From contig NZ_ARWA01000001.1 in the NCBI RefSeq assembly GCF_000385335.1, positions 3,736,001 through 3,800,000 of the forward strand: a DNA stretch of 64,000 bases. Reading direction: 5' to 3'. Below the pieces are notes generated by a model. It saw nothing but the letters and a program-made list of their open reading frames with translations. It was not told the DNA's origin and searched no databases. Shown here piece by piece: positions 37,835 through 46,462 of the stretch. Each line of letters begins with the position of its first letter. Position 1 is the stretch's first letter. The translations under genes and the position numbers were made by a program. This DNA is from Methyloferula stellata AR4. GTDB lineage: Bacteria > Pseudomonadota > Alphaproteobacteria > Rhizobiales > Beijerinckiaceae.

Positions 37835-37938
37835 ATTTACGACAATCGATCACGTTTATGGTTTTGGATAAACCTGATCTAGGCCCGAGCTCCAGCTTGC
37901 CAAGTTCGGGAAACTCCATCCGTCACAATGGGTTGAGC

Positions 37939-38298
37939 ATGGAAAATCAGGCAATGCAAATGCCAGCGCTCGATCTCGGCCATCTCGAGGCTCAAACCCT
38001 AGGCGACGAGGCCTTGGAGCGGCAGCTCTTGGCCTTGTTTCGCGTGCAAGCCAGGCAAATCCTGTTCGAGCTTCAAAACGGTACTTTTAAATCGCCCAAG
38101 GTCGGTGCCGATTTCGCGCATCTGCTCAAGGGCTCCGCTCTTGCGATCGGCGCCACCCGCGTCGCCGCCATGGCCGGCGCTTACGAAAATCTCGCCGCAT
38201 CCCCACATGATGCTGGCCCGGCATCTGTCGTTCTCGACGCTCTGGCAAAGGCCGTCGCGGACGTGCTCGCCGCGATCGACCGGCGCATCGGTCCCTGA
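37939..38298 (+). CDS. orphan Hpt-domain phosphotransfer protein
   Basis: 119 residues from ATG 37939. A four-helix Hpt domain is indicated by AHLLKGSALAIGATRVA, where the His before LLKGSA is the phosphoacceptor. No kinase or response regulator is adjacent. The longer reading to 37858 would pass through the repeat-flanking DNA. It is divergent from the giant scaffold gene, 376 bp apart, and 144 bp before the ferredoxin gene. Confidence 0.78.
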   Translation: MENQAMQMPALDLGHLEAQTLGDEALERQLLALFRVQARQILFELQNGTFKSPKVGADFAHLLKGSALAIGATRVAAMAGAYENLAASPHDAGPASVVLDALAKAVADVLAAIDRRIGP

Positions 38299-38442
38299 GC
38301 CAAAAAGGCGCGACAGCAAAGATGCTGTTCTTCGCTGGCGCTCTTCAGTAAAGAAGGCGCCTGATCGGCGCCAACGCGCCTTTCTCAAAACAAACCGCGC
38401 TTTTTCTCCGCGAAATGCCGCATCGAGAGGTCATACCCCTCC

Positions 38443-39914
<1,472 letters not shown>

Positions 39915-39938
39915 AGCTTTATGGAAAATGATCGCGAA

Positions 39939-39971
39939 GTTTGATGTGTTGACAATCGCAACACATCAAAC
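39939..39971. promoter_or_regulatory. operator and promoter of the toxin-antitoxin operon
   Basis: GTTTGATGTGTTG and CAACACATCAAAC are perfect 13-bp arms with a 7-bp spacer. The -35 TTGACA (39949-39954) is inside the operator, and a -10 CATATT lies at 39972-39977, 17 bp away. The expected transcription start coincides with the antitoxin ATG at 39984, so the mRNA should be leaderless. Binding of the antitoxin here would block the -35. Confidence 0.75.
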
Positions 39972-39983
39972 CATATTCGTGGA

Positions 39984-40274
39984 ATGAAGGAGCAGCCGTC
40001 ACTCGCCGAGGTCAATATTCATCTGCGCGCCCGCGCGCAGGATAAGGAACTCATTGACCAAGCGGCAGAGCTAGTCGGCGCGAATCGCTCGCAATTCATG
40101 CTGGCCTCTGCTCTGAAAGAAGCCAAAAACATTCTTCTCGATCAATCGACCATTCATGCCGATGCCAAAGCCTTTCAAAAGGTGATGGATTGGATGGATA
40201 GCCCAGCGACTCCCGCCGAAGCCGCCGGCATGAAGCGCATCCTTAAATCCAAAGCGCCTTGGCGACGTGACTGA
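39984..40274 (+). CDS. DUF1778 antitoxin (TacA-like)
   Basis: 96 residues. The N-terminal ribbon-helix-helix (EVNIHLRARAQDKELIDQAA) binds DNA as a dimer, and the helical C-terminal part (DAKAFQKVMDWMDSPATP) wraps the toxin. It overlaps the GNAT toxin gene by 8 bp, the standard TacAT layout. Its own operator covers the promoter. Confidence 0.9.
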   Translation: MKEQPSLAEVNIHLRARAQDKELIDQAAELVGANRSQFMLASALKEAKNILLDQSTIHADAKAFQKVMDWMDSPATPAEAAGMKRILKSKAPWRRD

Positions 40275-40788
40275 GAGGTCACCTCTCTTCGACCCTCCTG
40301 TTCTTTTGACGGAAGCTCACGACAGTTCGGCTTTCGACTCCGGCGAACCTGCGCTCGACGACTGGCTGCGCCGGCGCGCATGGAACAATCTGCAAATCGC
40401 AGCGAGCCGGACTTACGTCGCCTGCCCTATCGGCTCGCCTAAAATCGCCGGCTATTTTGCCCTGAGCATGGGACAAATCCTCGCGCAGGACGCAACAGGC
40501 TCAATGCGGCGAAATATGCCAAACCATATACCGGCAGTCATACTCGGGCGGCTTGCCATCGACCGAACCTGGCAAGGCCAAGGATTAGGCCGCGCCCTTC
40601 TCGCTGATGCCGTCCGGCGTTCCCTACATGCTTCGCACGAAATTTCGGCGCGGCTCGTCATCGTTCACGCGATCTCCGCAGCGGCTGAAGCCTTCTATCT
40701 TCATCACGGTTTCACGCGCCTGCCGGTCGAGATCCCAACGCTGGCGCTCGATCTCATCAAGCTTCAGAAGCTCGGCAAATTATCCTAG
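40267..40788 (+). CDS. GNAT toxin of a DUF1778-linked toxin-antitoxin system (TacT-like)
   Basis: 173 residues from a GTG inside the antitoxin end. The acetyl-CoA site is RLAIDRTWQGQGLGRALLAD (R/Q-x-x-G-x-G); the C-terminal FYLHHGF gives the catalytic Tyr region. Known TacT-type toxins acetylate the amino acid on charged tRNAs and stop translation; the tRNA preference cannot be read here. The DNA shows no composition anomaly. Confidence 0.9.
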   Translation: MTERSPLFDPPVLLTEAHDSSAFDSGEPALDDWLRRRAWNNLQIAASRTYVACPIGSPKIAGYFALSMGQILAQDATGSMRRNMPNHIPAVILGRLAIDRTWQGQGLGRALLADAVRRSLHASHEISARLVIVHAISAAAEAFYLHHGFTRLPVEIPTLALDLIKLQKLGKLS

Positions 40789-40837
40789 GCCGCGATCGCG
40801 CACGCCGCAGCGCGCGCGATCATGAGTCTGGACCTCG

Positions 40838-41281
40838 TTACGCGCCTTCGACCTCAAGCGCGAAATCGATATTGCCGCGCGTCGCATGGCTATAGGGGCA
40901 AACTTTCTCGTGCGTCTCTTCCACCAAGGGGCGTGCTTCGTCCGCGGACAGCTTCGGCACTTTCACATGCATCTTGACGGCGATGCCGAAACCGCCGCCC
41001 TCGCGCGGACCGACCGAAGTCTCGCAGGTGACGACCGTGCCCGACACGTCTTTCTTGTGCTGATGCGCCACGAACTCCAGAGCGCCACCGAAGCAGGCCG
41101 CATAGCCGGCCGCGAAAAGATGCTCCGGCGTCGTCGTGTTCGGCAGGCCAGGACCGCCCATTTCCTTGCGGACGGAGAGATCGACCGAGACCGAATGGTC
41201 GGTCGTCTCGGAATGGCCGTTGCGTCCGCCGGTGTTGGTCGCCGTCGCCGTCACAAGCGGTTTGATCGTATAAGCAGCCAT
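40838..41281 (-). CDS. ohr: organic hydroperoxide resistance protein (Ohr/OsmC family)
   Basis: 147 residues. Thiol-dependent reduction of organic peroxides. The two redox cysteines are in GYAACFGGAL and EKVCPYSHATRGN. TTDHSVSVDLSVRKEMGG is the Ohr-type rather than OsmC-type N-terminal half. An OhrR regulator is not adjacent. The start is followed upstream by the hairpin repeat region. Confidence 0.95.
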   Translation of the reverse strand: MAAYTIKPLVTATATNTGGRNGHSETTDHSVSVDLSVRKEMGGPGLPNTTTPEHLFAAGYAACFGGALEFVAHQHKKDVSGTVVTCETSVGPREGGGFGIAVKMHVKVPKLSADEARPLVEETHEKVCPYSHATRGNIDFALEVEGA

Positions 41282-41327
41282 CTTCGCCTCCTCAAAAATG
41301 ATAATGCTAGAATCATGACCTCATCGA

Positions 41328-41384
41328 CCGATCCCTCATCCTGAGGAGCCCGCGAAGCGGGCGTCTCGAAGGACGAGGGATCGG
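41328..41384. repeat. hairpin repeat, copy 1
   Basis: CCGATCCCTCATCCT pairs with AGGACGAGGGATCGG (one mismatch), and at the tip CCCGC-GAA-GCGGG adds a second stem. The same sequence occurs inverted at 41401-41455 with a different but still self-pairing tip. Located between ohr and ycjF, both on the minus strand. Confidence 0.85.
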
Positions 41385-41400
41385 TATCGTTTGCGTGGCT

Positions 41401-41456
41401 AAAACCCTCGTCCTTCGAGACGGGTCCTTTGGACCCTCCTCAGGATGAGGGTTTTT
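41401..41456. repeat. hairpin repeat, copy 2 (inverted), terminator-like on the plus strand
   Basis: AAAACCCTCGTCCT pairs with AGGATGAGGGTTTT; the tip is GGTCC-TTT-GGACC. Read on the other strand it is nearly the same as copy 1 outside the tip (CCCTCATCCTGAGGAG ... GTCTCGAAGGACGAGGG). The T-run after the stem could act as a terminator for plus-strand transcripts, though none is known here. Confidence 0.85.
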
Positions 41457-41548
41457 AACCTGCCTGCTATGACTCAGGCCCTTGTATTGTTCCCGACCGT
41501 CTACGCCGGCCTCGTGACATCACATAGGGCGGCCTCGGCGATCTGCCT

Positions 41549-42586
41549 TCAAACCTTTTTGTCCATCGAAAATAAAAATGGCGCGACATCGCGAACGCCC
41601 GGTGCGCGCGTGGTTGCAAAAGGCACGGGCCGGCAGACCGCCATGGCGGAAAGCCCCACCCGCGTCGTCAGGAGCCCGTTCAAAACGCCTTCGCCGAGCC
41701 GCGCCGAGACTTTCGCGGCAAGGCCGTGGCCAACCACCTGCTGCAACAGGCTGTCGCCCGCCGCCATGCCGCCGGTGATCGTGAGATGCGCGCCGACCGA
41801 GCGCGCGAGCTTCAGAAAACCCAGAAGCCCCGGCCGCCCGCCATAGATCTCGGCGATGCGCCGCATGAGGCGGATCGCTTGCGCAGCGACGAAAAGCACG
41901 TCGATGATGGCGCGCGGTGCGATCGTCGTGACGACCGAGACGCGCTTGGCGGCCTGCGCGATCTCGCGCTGCGCTTCACGGTCGAGCGGTTCGATCAAAG
42001 TGCGCTCCGCAATGTCGATCAGGTCGCGGCCATCGACAATGTCCTGGCTGAGTTCGGCGAGATGCGCGCGGGCCAGTGCGCTTTCCGGCCGCGTGGAATA
42101 AAGCGCCACAAGTTCCTTGATGAGCTTGCGGGCTTTGACCGTATCATCGGCTGTTCGTGCCTCGGCAAAGGCGATGTGCAATTCGGCGATGCGGCGTTGC
42201 CGCGCAATGCCGAAGAATTCGCGTCCGGCCATCACCAGAAGCGCGATCACGGCCAATGCCGCAAGGACCACCCCGATCACGCCAAAGGTCAGCGAGCGGG
42301 CGAAGAGATCATCGACGAGTTTCGTCAGCCAGAGGCCGATGGCGAGCGATGCGAGTCCGCCGACAGCCGACCAGAACAGACCGCCCCAGGAGAAAAGCGA
42401 GCGCGCGACGACGCCGCGCTTTTGCGCGACTTCGACCGCCTGCTCCTGCGGATCGGCCGAGGCCATCGCGGCCAAGGCCTCGGCCTCGTAAGGATCGGGC
42501 GTCAGCTCGATGATGGGTGCGTCCGGTGATTTCGCTGCCTCTGCCTCATCGAGACGGAACGCACGCGGTTTGCGATCGGCACTCAT
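41549..42586 (-). CDS. ycjF: YcjF/TIGR01620 inner-membrane protein
   Basis: 345 residues. Two membrane spans near 75-120 (GGLASLAIGLWLTKLVDDL, VLAALAVIALLVMAGREFFG) are followed by a large soluble domain with GRDLIDIAERTLIEPLD, IAPRAIIDVLFVAAQAIRLM and GMAAGDSLLQQVVGHGLAAK. It is the regular partner of the YcjX P-loop protein, which is encoded just upstream on this strand. The pair is stress-associated in enterobacteria; the mechanism is unknown. Confidence 0.9.
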   Translation of the reverse strand: MSADRKPRAFRLDEAEAAKSPDAPIIELTPDPYEAEALAAMASADPQEQAVEVAQKRGVVARSLFSWGGLFWSAVGGLASLAIGLWLTKLVDDLFARSLTFGVIGVVLAALAVIALLVMAGREFFGIARQRRIAELHIAFAEARTADDTVKARKLIKELVALYSTRPESALARAHLAELSQDIVDGRDLIDIAERTLIEPLDREAQREIAQAAKRVSVVTTIAPRAIIDVLFVAAQAIRLMRRIAEIYGGRPGLLGFLKLARSVGAHLTITGGMAAGDSLLQQVVGHGLAAKVSARLGEGVLNGLLTTRVGLSAMAVCRPVPFATTRAPGVRDVAPFLFSMDKKV

Positions 42587-42638
42587 CGGCGCATGGTCAA
42601 TTTGGGGTGAACCATCTGCTCCCTCTCATCCCTTTACC

Positions 42639-42682
42639 GCATGATCTCAATCCAAAAAGTCTGCAACTTTTTGGGATCATGC
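42639..42682. repeat. intergenic palindrome, GCATGATC family, between ycjX and ycjF
   Basis: GCATGATC and GATCATGC are the ends; inside, CCAAAAAGT (42652-42660) and ACTTTTTGG (42666-42674) continue the pairing. It fills the 97-bp gap between two genes that should form an operon, so it will be transcribed and could modulate ycjF expression. Confidence 0.8.
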
Positions 42683-42683
42683 T

Positions 42684-44180
42684 CTACAACCTGTCTCCGA
42701 TCAGAAATTGCAAGGCGCGATCGAGCCTTATATGCGGCAAAGGCAAGGGCGCACCCGTGCTGTCGCGAACGGCTACCGGCGGCCGGAACCGCACGAAACG
42801 ATAGTCCAATTCTTCCGGCGTCAAAACATGTCCGCTGTCGCGAAAGACGGCTTTCGGATCGGCCGGCAATTCGCCCGGAAAGATCGCCGCCTCCGCGCGG
42901 CCGTCAAAAATCTCAGTGCCGATCTTCTCACCCGCCATGGGCGTGCCGATGACGGCATCGAGCCCTTTTTCGCCGCGGCCGCCGACGCGGCCCTCGCGCG
43001 TCGCCCGCACAGACGCGAGCGCGATCACGTCGATCGCCGCGCCGACGTCTTCCGCCCGCATGATCGCGCGCGCCGTCAGATGGCGCAAAATGGCCTCCAA
43101 CCGGTCATGGCTTTCATGATGCAGATGATCGGCCTTTGTCGCAGCGAACAGGATCTTGTCGATATGCGGCCTGAACAATGTCGACAAAAACGAACGCCGG
43201 CCGGTGCGGAAAGCCATCAGCACTTCCGTCATCGCGGTTTCGAGATCGCGCACCGCCGCCGGCCCGGCGTTGAGCGCGGCCAGCGCATCGACAAGCACGA
43301 TCTGCCGGTCGAGCCGCGCGAAATGATCGCGGAAGAAGGGCCGCACCACATGCGCCTTATAGGATTCATAGCGGCGCTCCATCATGGCCGCGAAAGACCC
43401 CGGCTCATAGGTCACGCCCTCTTCCACCGCGAGCGGCGCGAAAGTCAGAGCGGGCGAACCCTCGAGATCGCCCGGCATCAAAAACCGGCCGGGCGGCAAG
43501 GTCGAAAATCCGAAATCCTCCGTCCGGCAAGCCCGCAGATAGGCGGTGAAAAGATCGGCGGCGCGGCGGGCCTTGTCTTCATCGGCGGCCGTGCCTGGCG
43601 CTTCGGCCAGCGTAAAATGCCGCCAAGCATCTGAAATTTTTTGCCGCGCGGGCGAAGCAGCCGTCTCCAAAGTTTCGCGCGACCATTGCGCGAATGACTT
43701 GCCGAGCAGCGGCAGATCGAGCAGCCATTCGCCTGGATAATCGACGATGTCGATCGTCAAGCTCCGCGGCGTCCCGCGAGACCGCACCCTTTCGAAATCG
43801 AGCCGCAGCCGCAATTCGGAAATCCGCCTTGTCGATTCCGGCCAATGGCGCGCATCGGCATCCCCACCAGGCCCCGTCAAAGCCGCCAGATGATCCTCGA
43901 AGGCAAAGCGCGGCACTTGATCGTCTGGCTGCGGTTCGAGATGGCCGCCCGTCAGCCTGCCTTCGGCAAGGACGCGAAACACCGGCAAGGGATTTTTTTT
44001 GTCCCGCAGGGTGGGGCTCGCGGCCCGAACGAGATGATGGATCAGGGCCGTCAGAAAAACCGTCTTGCCCGAGCGCGACAGGCCGGTGACGCCGAGACGC
44101 AAGCTGGGGCCGCCGACATAATCGGCGAGGCTTTGCGCCGCGATCTGCGCTTCGAATAAAAGATCGGAAAGAAAAGGCAA
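42684..44180 (-). CDS. ycjX: YcjX-family P-loop NTPase (DUF463)
   Basis: 498 residues. The Walker A loop GLSRSGKTVFLTAL lies near residues 33-46, and IDIVDYPGEWLLDLPLL is the G-domain-like second motif. KADHLHHESHDRL matches the base-recognition region and DALAALNAG the following helix. It is encoded with YcjF, its membrane partner. The start is at the ATG before FLSDLLFEAQIA. Confidence 0.93.
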   Translation of the reverse strand: MPFLSDLLFEAQIAAQSLADYVGGPSLRLGVTGLSRSGKTVFLTALIHHLVRAASPTLRDKKNPLPVFRVLAEGRLTGGHLEPQPDDQVPRFAFEDHLAALTGPGGDADARHWPESTRRISELRLRLDFERVRSRGTPRSLTIDIVDYPGEWLLDLPLLGKSFAQWSRETLETAASPARQKISDAWRHFTLAEAPGTAADEDKARRAADLFTAYLRACRTEDFGFSTLPPGRFLMPGDLEGSPALTFAPLAVEEGVTYEPGSFAAMMERRYESYKAHVVRPFFRDHFARLDRQIVLVDALAALNAGPAAVRDLETAMTEVLMAFRTGRRSFLSTLFRPHIDKILFAATKADHLHHESHDRLEAILRHLTARAIMRAEDVGAAIDVIALASVRATREGRVGGRGEKGLDAVIGTPMAGEKIGTEIFDGRAEAAIFPGELPADPKAVFRDSGHVLTPEELDYRFVRFRPPVAVRDSTGAPLPLPHIRLDRALQFLIGDRL

Positions 44181-44246
44181 GCTTGGGACTCGAGAGGGAA
44201 CGGATGAGAGGCTTGGACAAGAATGTAATCACTTATCGATGAAAAA

Positions 44247-45398
44247 TCATGGCTGCATGGCGGGTCCCGCCGCTTGACGGGCCTTTTCGTCATGCAGGCG
44301 GTCAGCCAAGGCCGCAATGCCCGCATCGATGAGCCGTGCCTGCACTGAAAGCGGCCCGATCTCGACACTTGCCATATTCCGCATGACCCGGGCGAGATTT
44401 GGCGTCGGCGATCCATCTTCGGCAAAAAGCCTCAGATCGTCATTGATCCCGGTCACGACGCCGTCGATCGCATGGTGCGCATAGGCCGCGATGCGCGGGC
44501 CGTCGTCGGTGCAGGAGACTATCGGCGAAGCGAGGGGCTTGCCAAAGCCGAGCGCCGTATATTCGACCGGGTTCAGTTTGATATCGCGCTCGCCCATGCC
44601 GACGGCGATTTCGGGCGCCGGCATCATGGCCGGCATATGGCTGCGCACGATCGAATGGCGCAGTACCGCCTTCGTCCGCGCAGGCCGCTGTGGCGCCGAG
44701 GCAAGCCGGAGGCTACGGCCGGCCGCATGCCCATGCAGACGCTCCTGAGGAACGCGCAGATGCTCGTGGCGAACATGCAGGCTCTCCTTTTGAGGCAGAG
44801 CCGGAGCGAAATCATGCACGGAGAGCTCGCTCAAGGAGGGAATCACCATCGCCGTGCTCGCGAGCTTCACGCGCGTCTTGGCCGGTAGAGCGAGCACCTT
44901 CGCCGGCGCGGGGAGTTTCGTCGGCATGGCAGTTTGAAGGCTGCATTGCGCGGGCGCCCAGCGCGCGATGATCGACAGAGCCGAATGACGCTTCAAATCG
45001 ACATAATAATGGCGCAACAGCAAGGCTGCGACCGCAGACCCTTCCAGCGCGGAAGCAAAGGCGACATGGCCTTCGCCGTCCGATGCTATCTCGCCATTCC
45101 AGCCGGCCTTCTTGATGCACCAATAATTATTGAGCTTGACGCATCGCGGCAGAGCGCCGCTTTCCTTGCCGATCAGGAGATGCGCGGCTGGAAGCGGCGC
45201 AAGAGCCACATTCCAAACGGCTTCCATGCGCCAATTGGAAACCGCCCGCTCGATCGGGCGAAAGCTCGGCGGTTCAGGTTTTGCGATAGCCAGAGAATAG
45301 AGCCGCATCGGCCAAGCCGGCGGGACCGGCGCCTTTTCAGCCGCGTGAAACGCGCTCATCGCGAGCGACAGATAAAGTCCGAGAAACTCCGGCAGCAT
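44247..45398 (-). CDS. conserved hypothetical protein with a cysteine-bearing N-terminal domain
   Basis: 383 residues with no membrane span. The N-terminal 140 residues contain the most conserved-looking part: GALPRCVKLNNYWCIKKAGW, then HVAFASALEGSAVAALLLRH and APAQCS. A variable Ala/Pro/His-rich middle follows (about 150-260), and a second folded region VEYTALGFGKPLASPIVSC runs to the end. Its role is not known. It sits between SixA and YcjX on the same strand, 66-67 bp from each. Confidence 0.65.
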   Translation of the reverse strand: MLPEFLGLYLSLAMSAFHAAEKAPVPPAWPMRLYSLAIAKPEPPSFRPIERAVSNWRMEAVWNVALAPLPAAHLLIGKESGALPRCVKLNNYWCIKKAGWNGEIASDGEGHVAFASALEGSAVAALLLRHYYVDLKRHSALSIIARWAPAQCSLQTAMPTKLPAPAKVLALPAKTRVKLASTAMVIPSLSELSVHDFAPALPQKESLHVRHEHLRVPQERLHGHAAGRSLRLASAPQRPARTKAVLRHSIVRSHMPAMMPAPEIAVGMGERDIKLNPVEYTALGFGKPLASPIVSCTDDGPRIAAYAHHAIDGVVTGINDDLRLFAEDGSPTPNLARVMRNMASVEIGPLSVQARLIDAGIAALADRLHDEKARQAAGPAMQP

Positions 45399-45464
45399 AA
45401 GTCATACCTATGCGCCAATTCGGCTTTTTCAGCCGGTCACCCGAAACTCGCCCGGACCGAAAGG

Positions 45465-45980
45465 TTAACCGGACAGCAGAGTCTTTGTCACGAAACGGTC
45501 CAGGACGCCCTGCCCGGCCGCGATCTCGGCCCAGCTATCGATCGCAAAGTCGATGACGGCCAAAGCCGGCGCCGGAAAATGCGCGCGCATCTCAGCGAGC
45601 ATGCCGGGATCGCCCTGGCCCGAGAGTGCGATCGCACTTTCGGCAATGCCGGGATTATGACCGACGACGAGGATGAGCTTGTGGTCGGAGGTCACTTGCG
45701 CGACCAGCATCTTGATCGTGGTCGAGGTCGCATTATAGAGCGCCGGATCGAACGTGACTTTCAAATCCTGGCCGATCTCCTCGGCGACGATCTCATAGGT
45801 CTCTTTCGCGCGCAGCGCCGGTGAGACAAGGGAAAGATCGGGCACGAGCCCCATGTCGCGGCAATATTTACCCATGCGAGTCGCCATCTTGCGACCTGCC
45901 TTCGTCAGCGACCTTTCCTTGTCGCCGCCTTGAGCATGCGGATGGGCCTCGGAATGGCGCAGGAGAGCAAGGCGAAGCAT
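45465..45980 (-). CDS. SixA-type histidine phosphatase
   Basis: 171 residues. The catalytic His is in LLRHSEAHPHA (RHS in place of RHG, as in SixA), a second Arg in SPALRAKET, and the second His in VVGHNPGIAE. The short length fits SixA, which removes phosphate from Hpt histidines or other phosphohistidine proteins. An orphan Hpt protein is encoded 7 kb away, but a link is only a guess. Confidence 0.88.
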   Translation of the reverse strand: MLRLALLRHSEAHPHAQGGDKERSLTKAGRKMATRMGKYCRDMGLVPDLSLVSPALRAKETYEIVAEEIGQDLKVTFDPALYNATSTTIKMLVAQVTSDHKLILVVGHNPGIAESAIALSGQGDPGMLAEMRAHFPAPALAVIDFAIDSWAEIAAGQGVLDRFVTKTLLSG

Positions 45981-46078
45981 GAGATCAAACTAGCAGGACA
46001 AGAGCATGGAAGCGTGCGCGATCTCATCAAAACGCCAAGCGCCGCCAGCGGTCAATGGTCGCTGCGCAGTTGCGAGAC

Positions 46079-46116
46079 AAAAACAAGAAAGCGGGCATCG
46101 AAATGCCCGCTTTCTA
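46079..46116 (-). terminator. bidirectional terminator hairpin
   Basis: GAAAGCGGGCAT, loop CGAA, ATGCCCGCTTTC: 12 bp, perfect. On the minus strand it is followed by TTGTTTTTG, on the plus strand by TATTCTTT. It lies 77 bp after the DUF1328 stop on the minus strand and can end that transcript. Confidence 0.8.
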
Positions 46117-46190
46117 TTCTTTCGATATGTTTAACGGTATCGGACCCCAAAGCGCAAGACGGTCTTGGGATAGTCGGAACGTTCGCCGCC

Positions 46191-46373
46191 CTAACCTCGC
46201 CGTCTGGCGAAACCGAAGATCAACGAGATCAAAAGCAGGACTATCGCGACCCAGAACAGGAGGCGTGCGCCTTCCATCGCGGTGCCCGCGACACCGCCGA
46301 ATCCGAGTACGCCCGCGACAAGGGCGACGATCAGAAAGACAAGCGCCCAGTGCAAGAGATTTCCGAAATTCAT
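46191..46373 (-). CDS. DUF1328 small membrane protein
   Basis: 60 residues from the ATG at 46373 with GAGGAG upstream. Two membrane segments (LLHWALVFLIVALVAGVLGF and LLFWVAIVLLLISLIFGF) around a short GGVAGTAMEG loop. The family (YtjA-like) is common in proteobacteria and has no known function; it is often stress-induced. Confidence 0.93.
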   Translation of the reverse strand: MNFGNLLHWALVFLIVALVAGVLGFGGVAGTAMEGARLLFWVAIVLLLISLIFGFARRRG

Positions 46374-46462
46374 AGCCACTCCTCGAAACCTGGATATTCC
46401 GTGGCATAACAGCCTTAGCCATGCGCGGTTCCAAAAGCGGCAGCTTTATTTGAAATAAAAGC

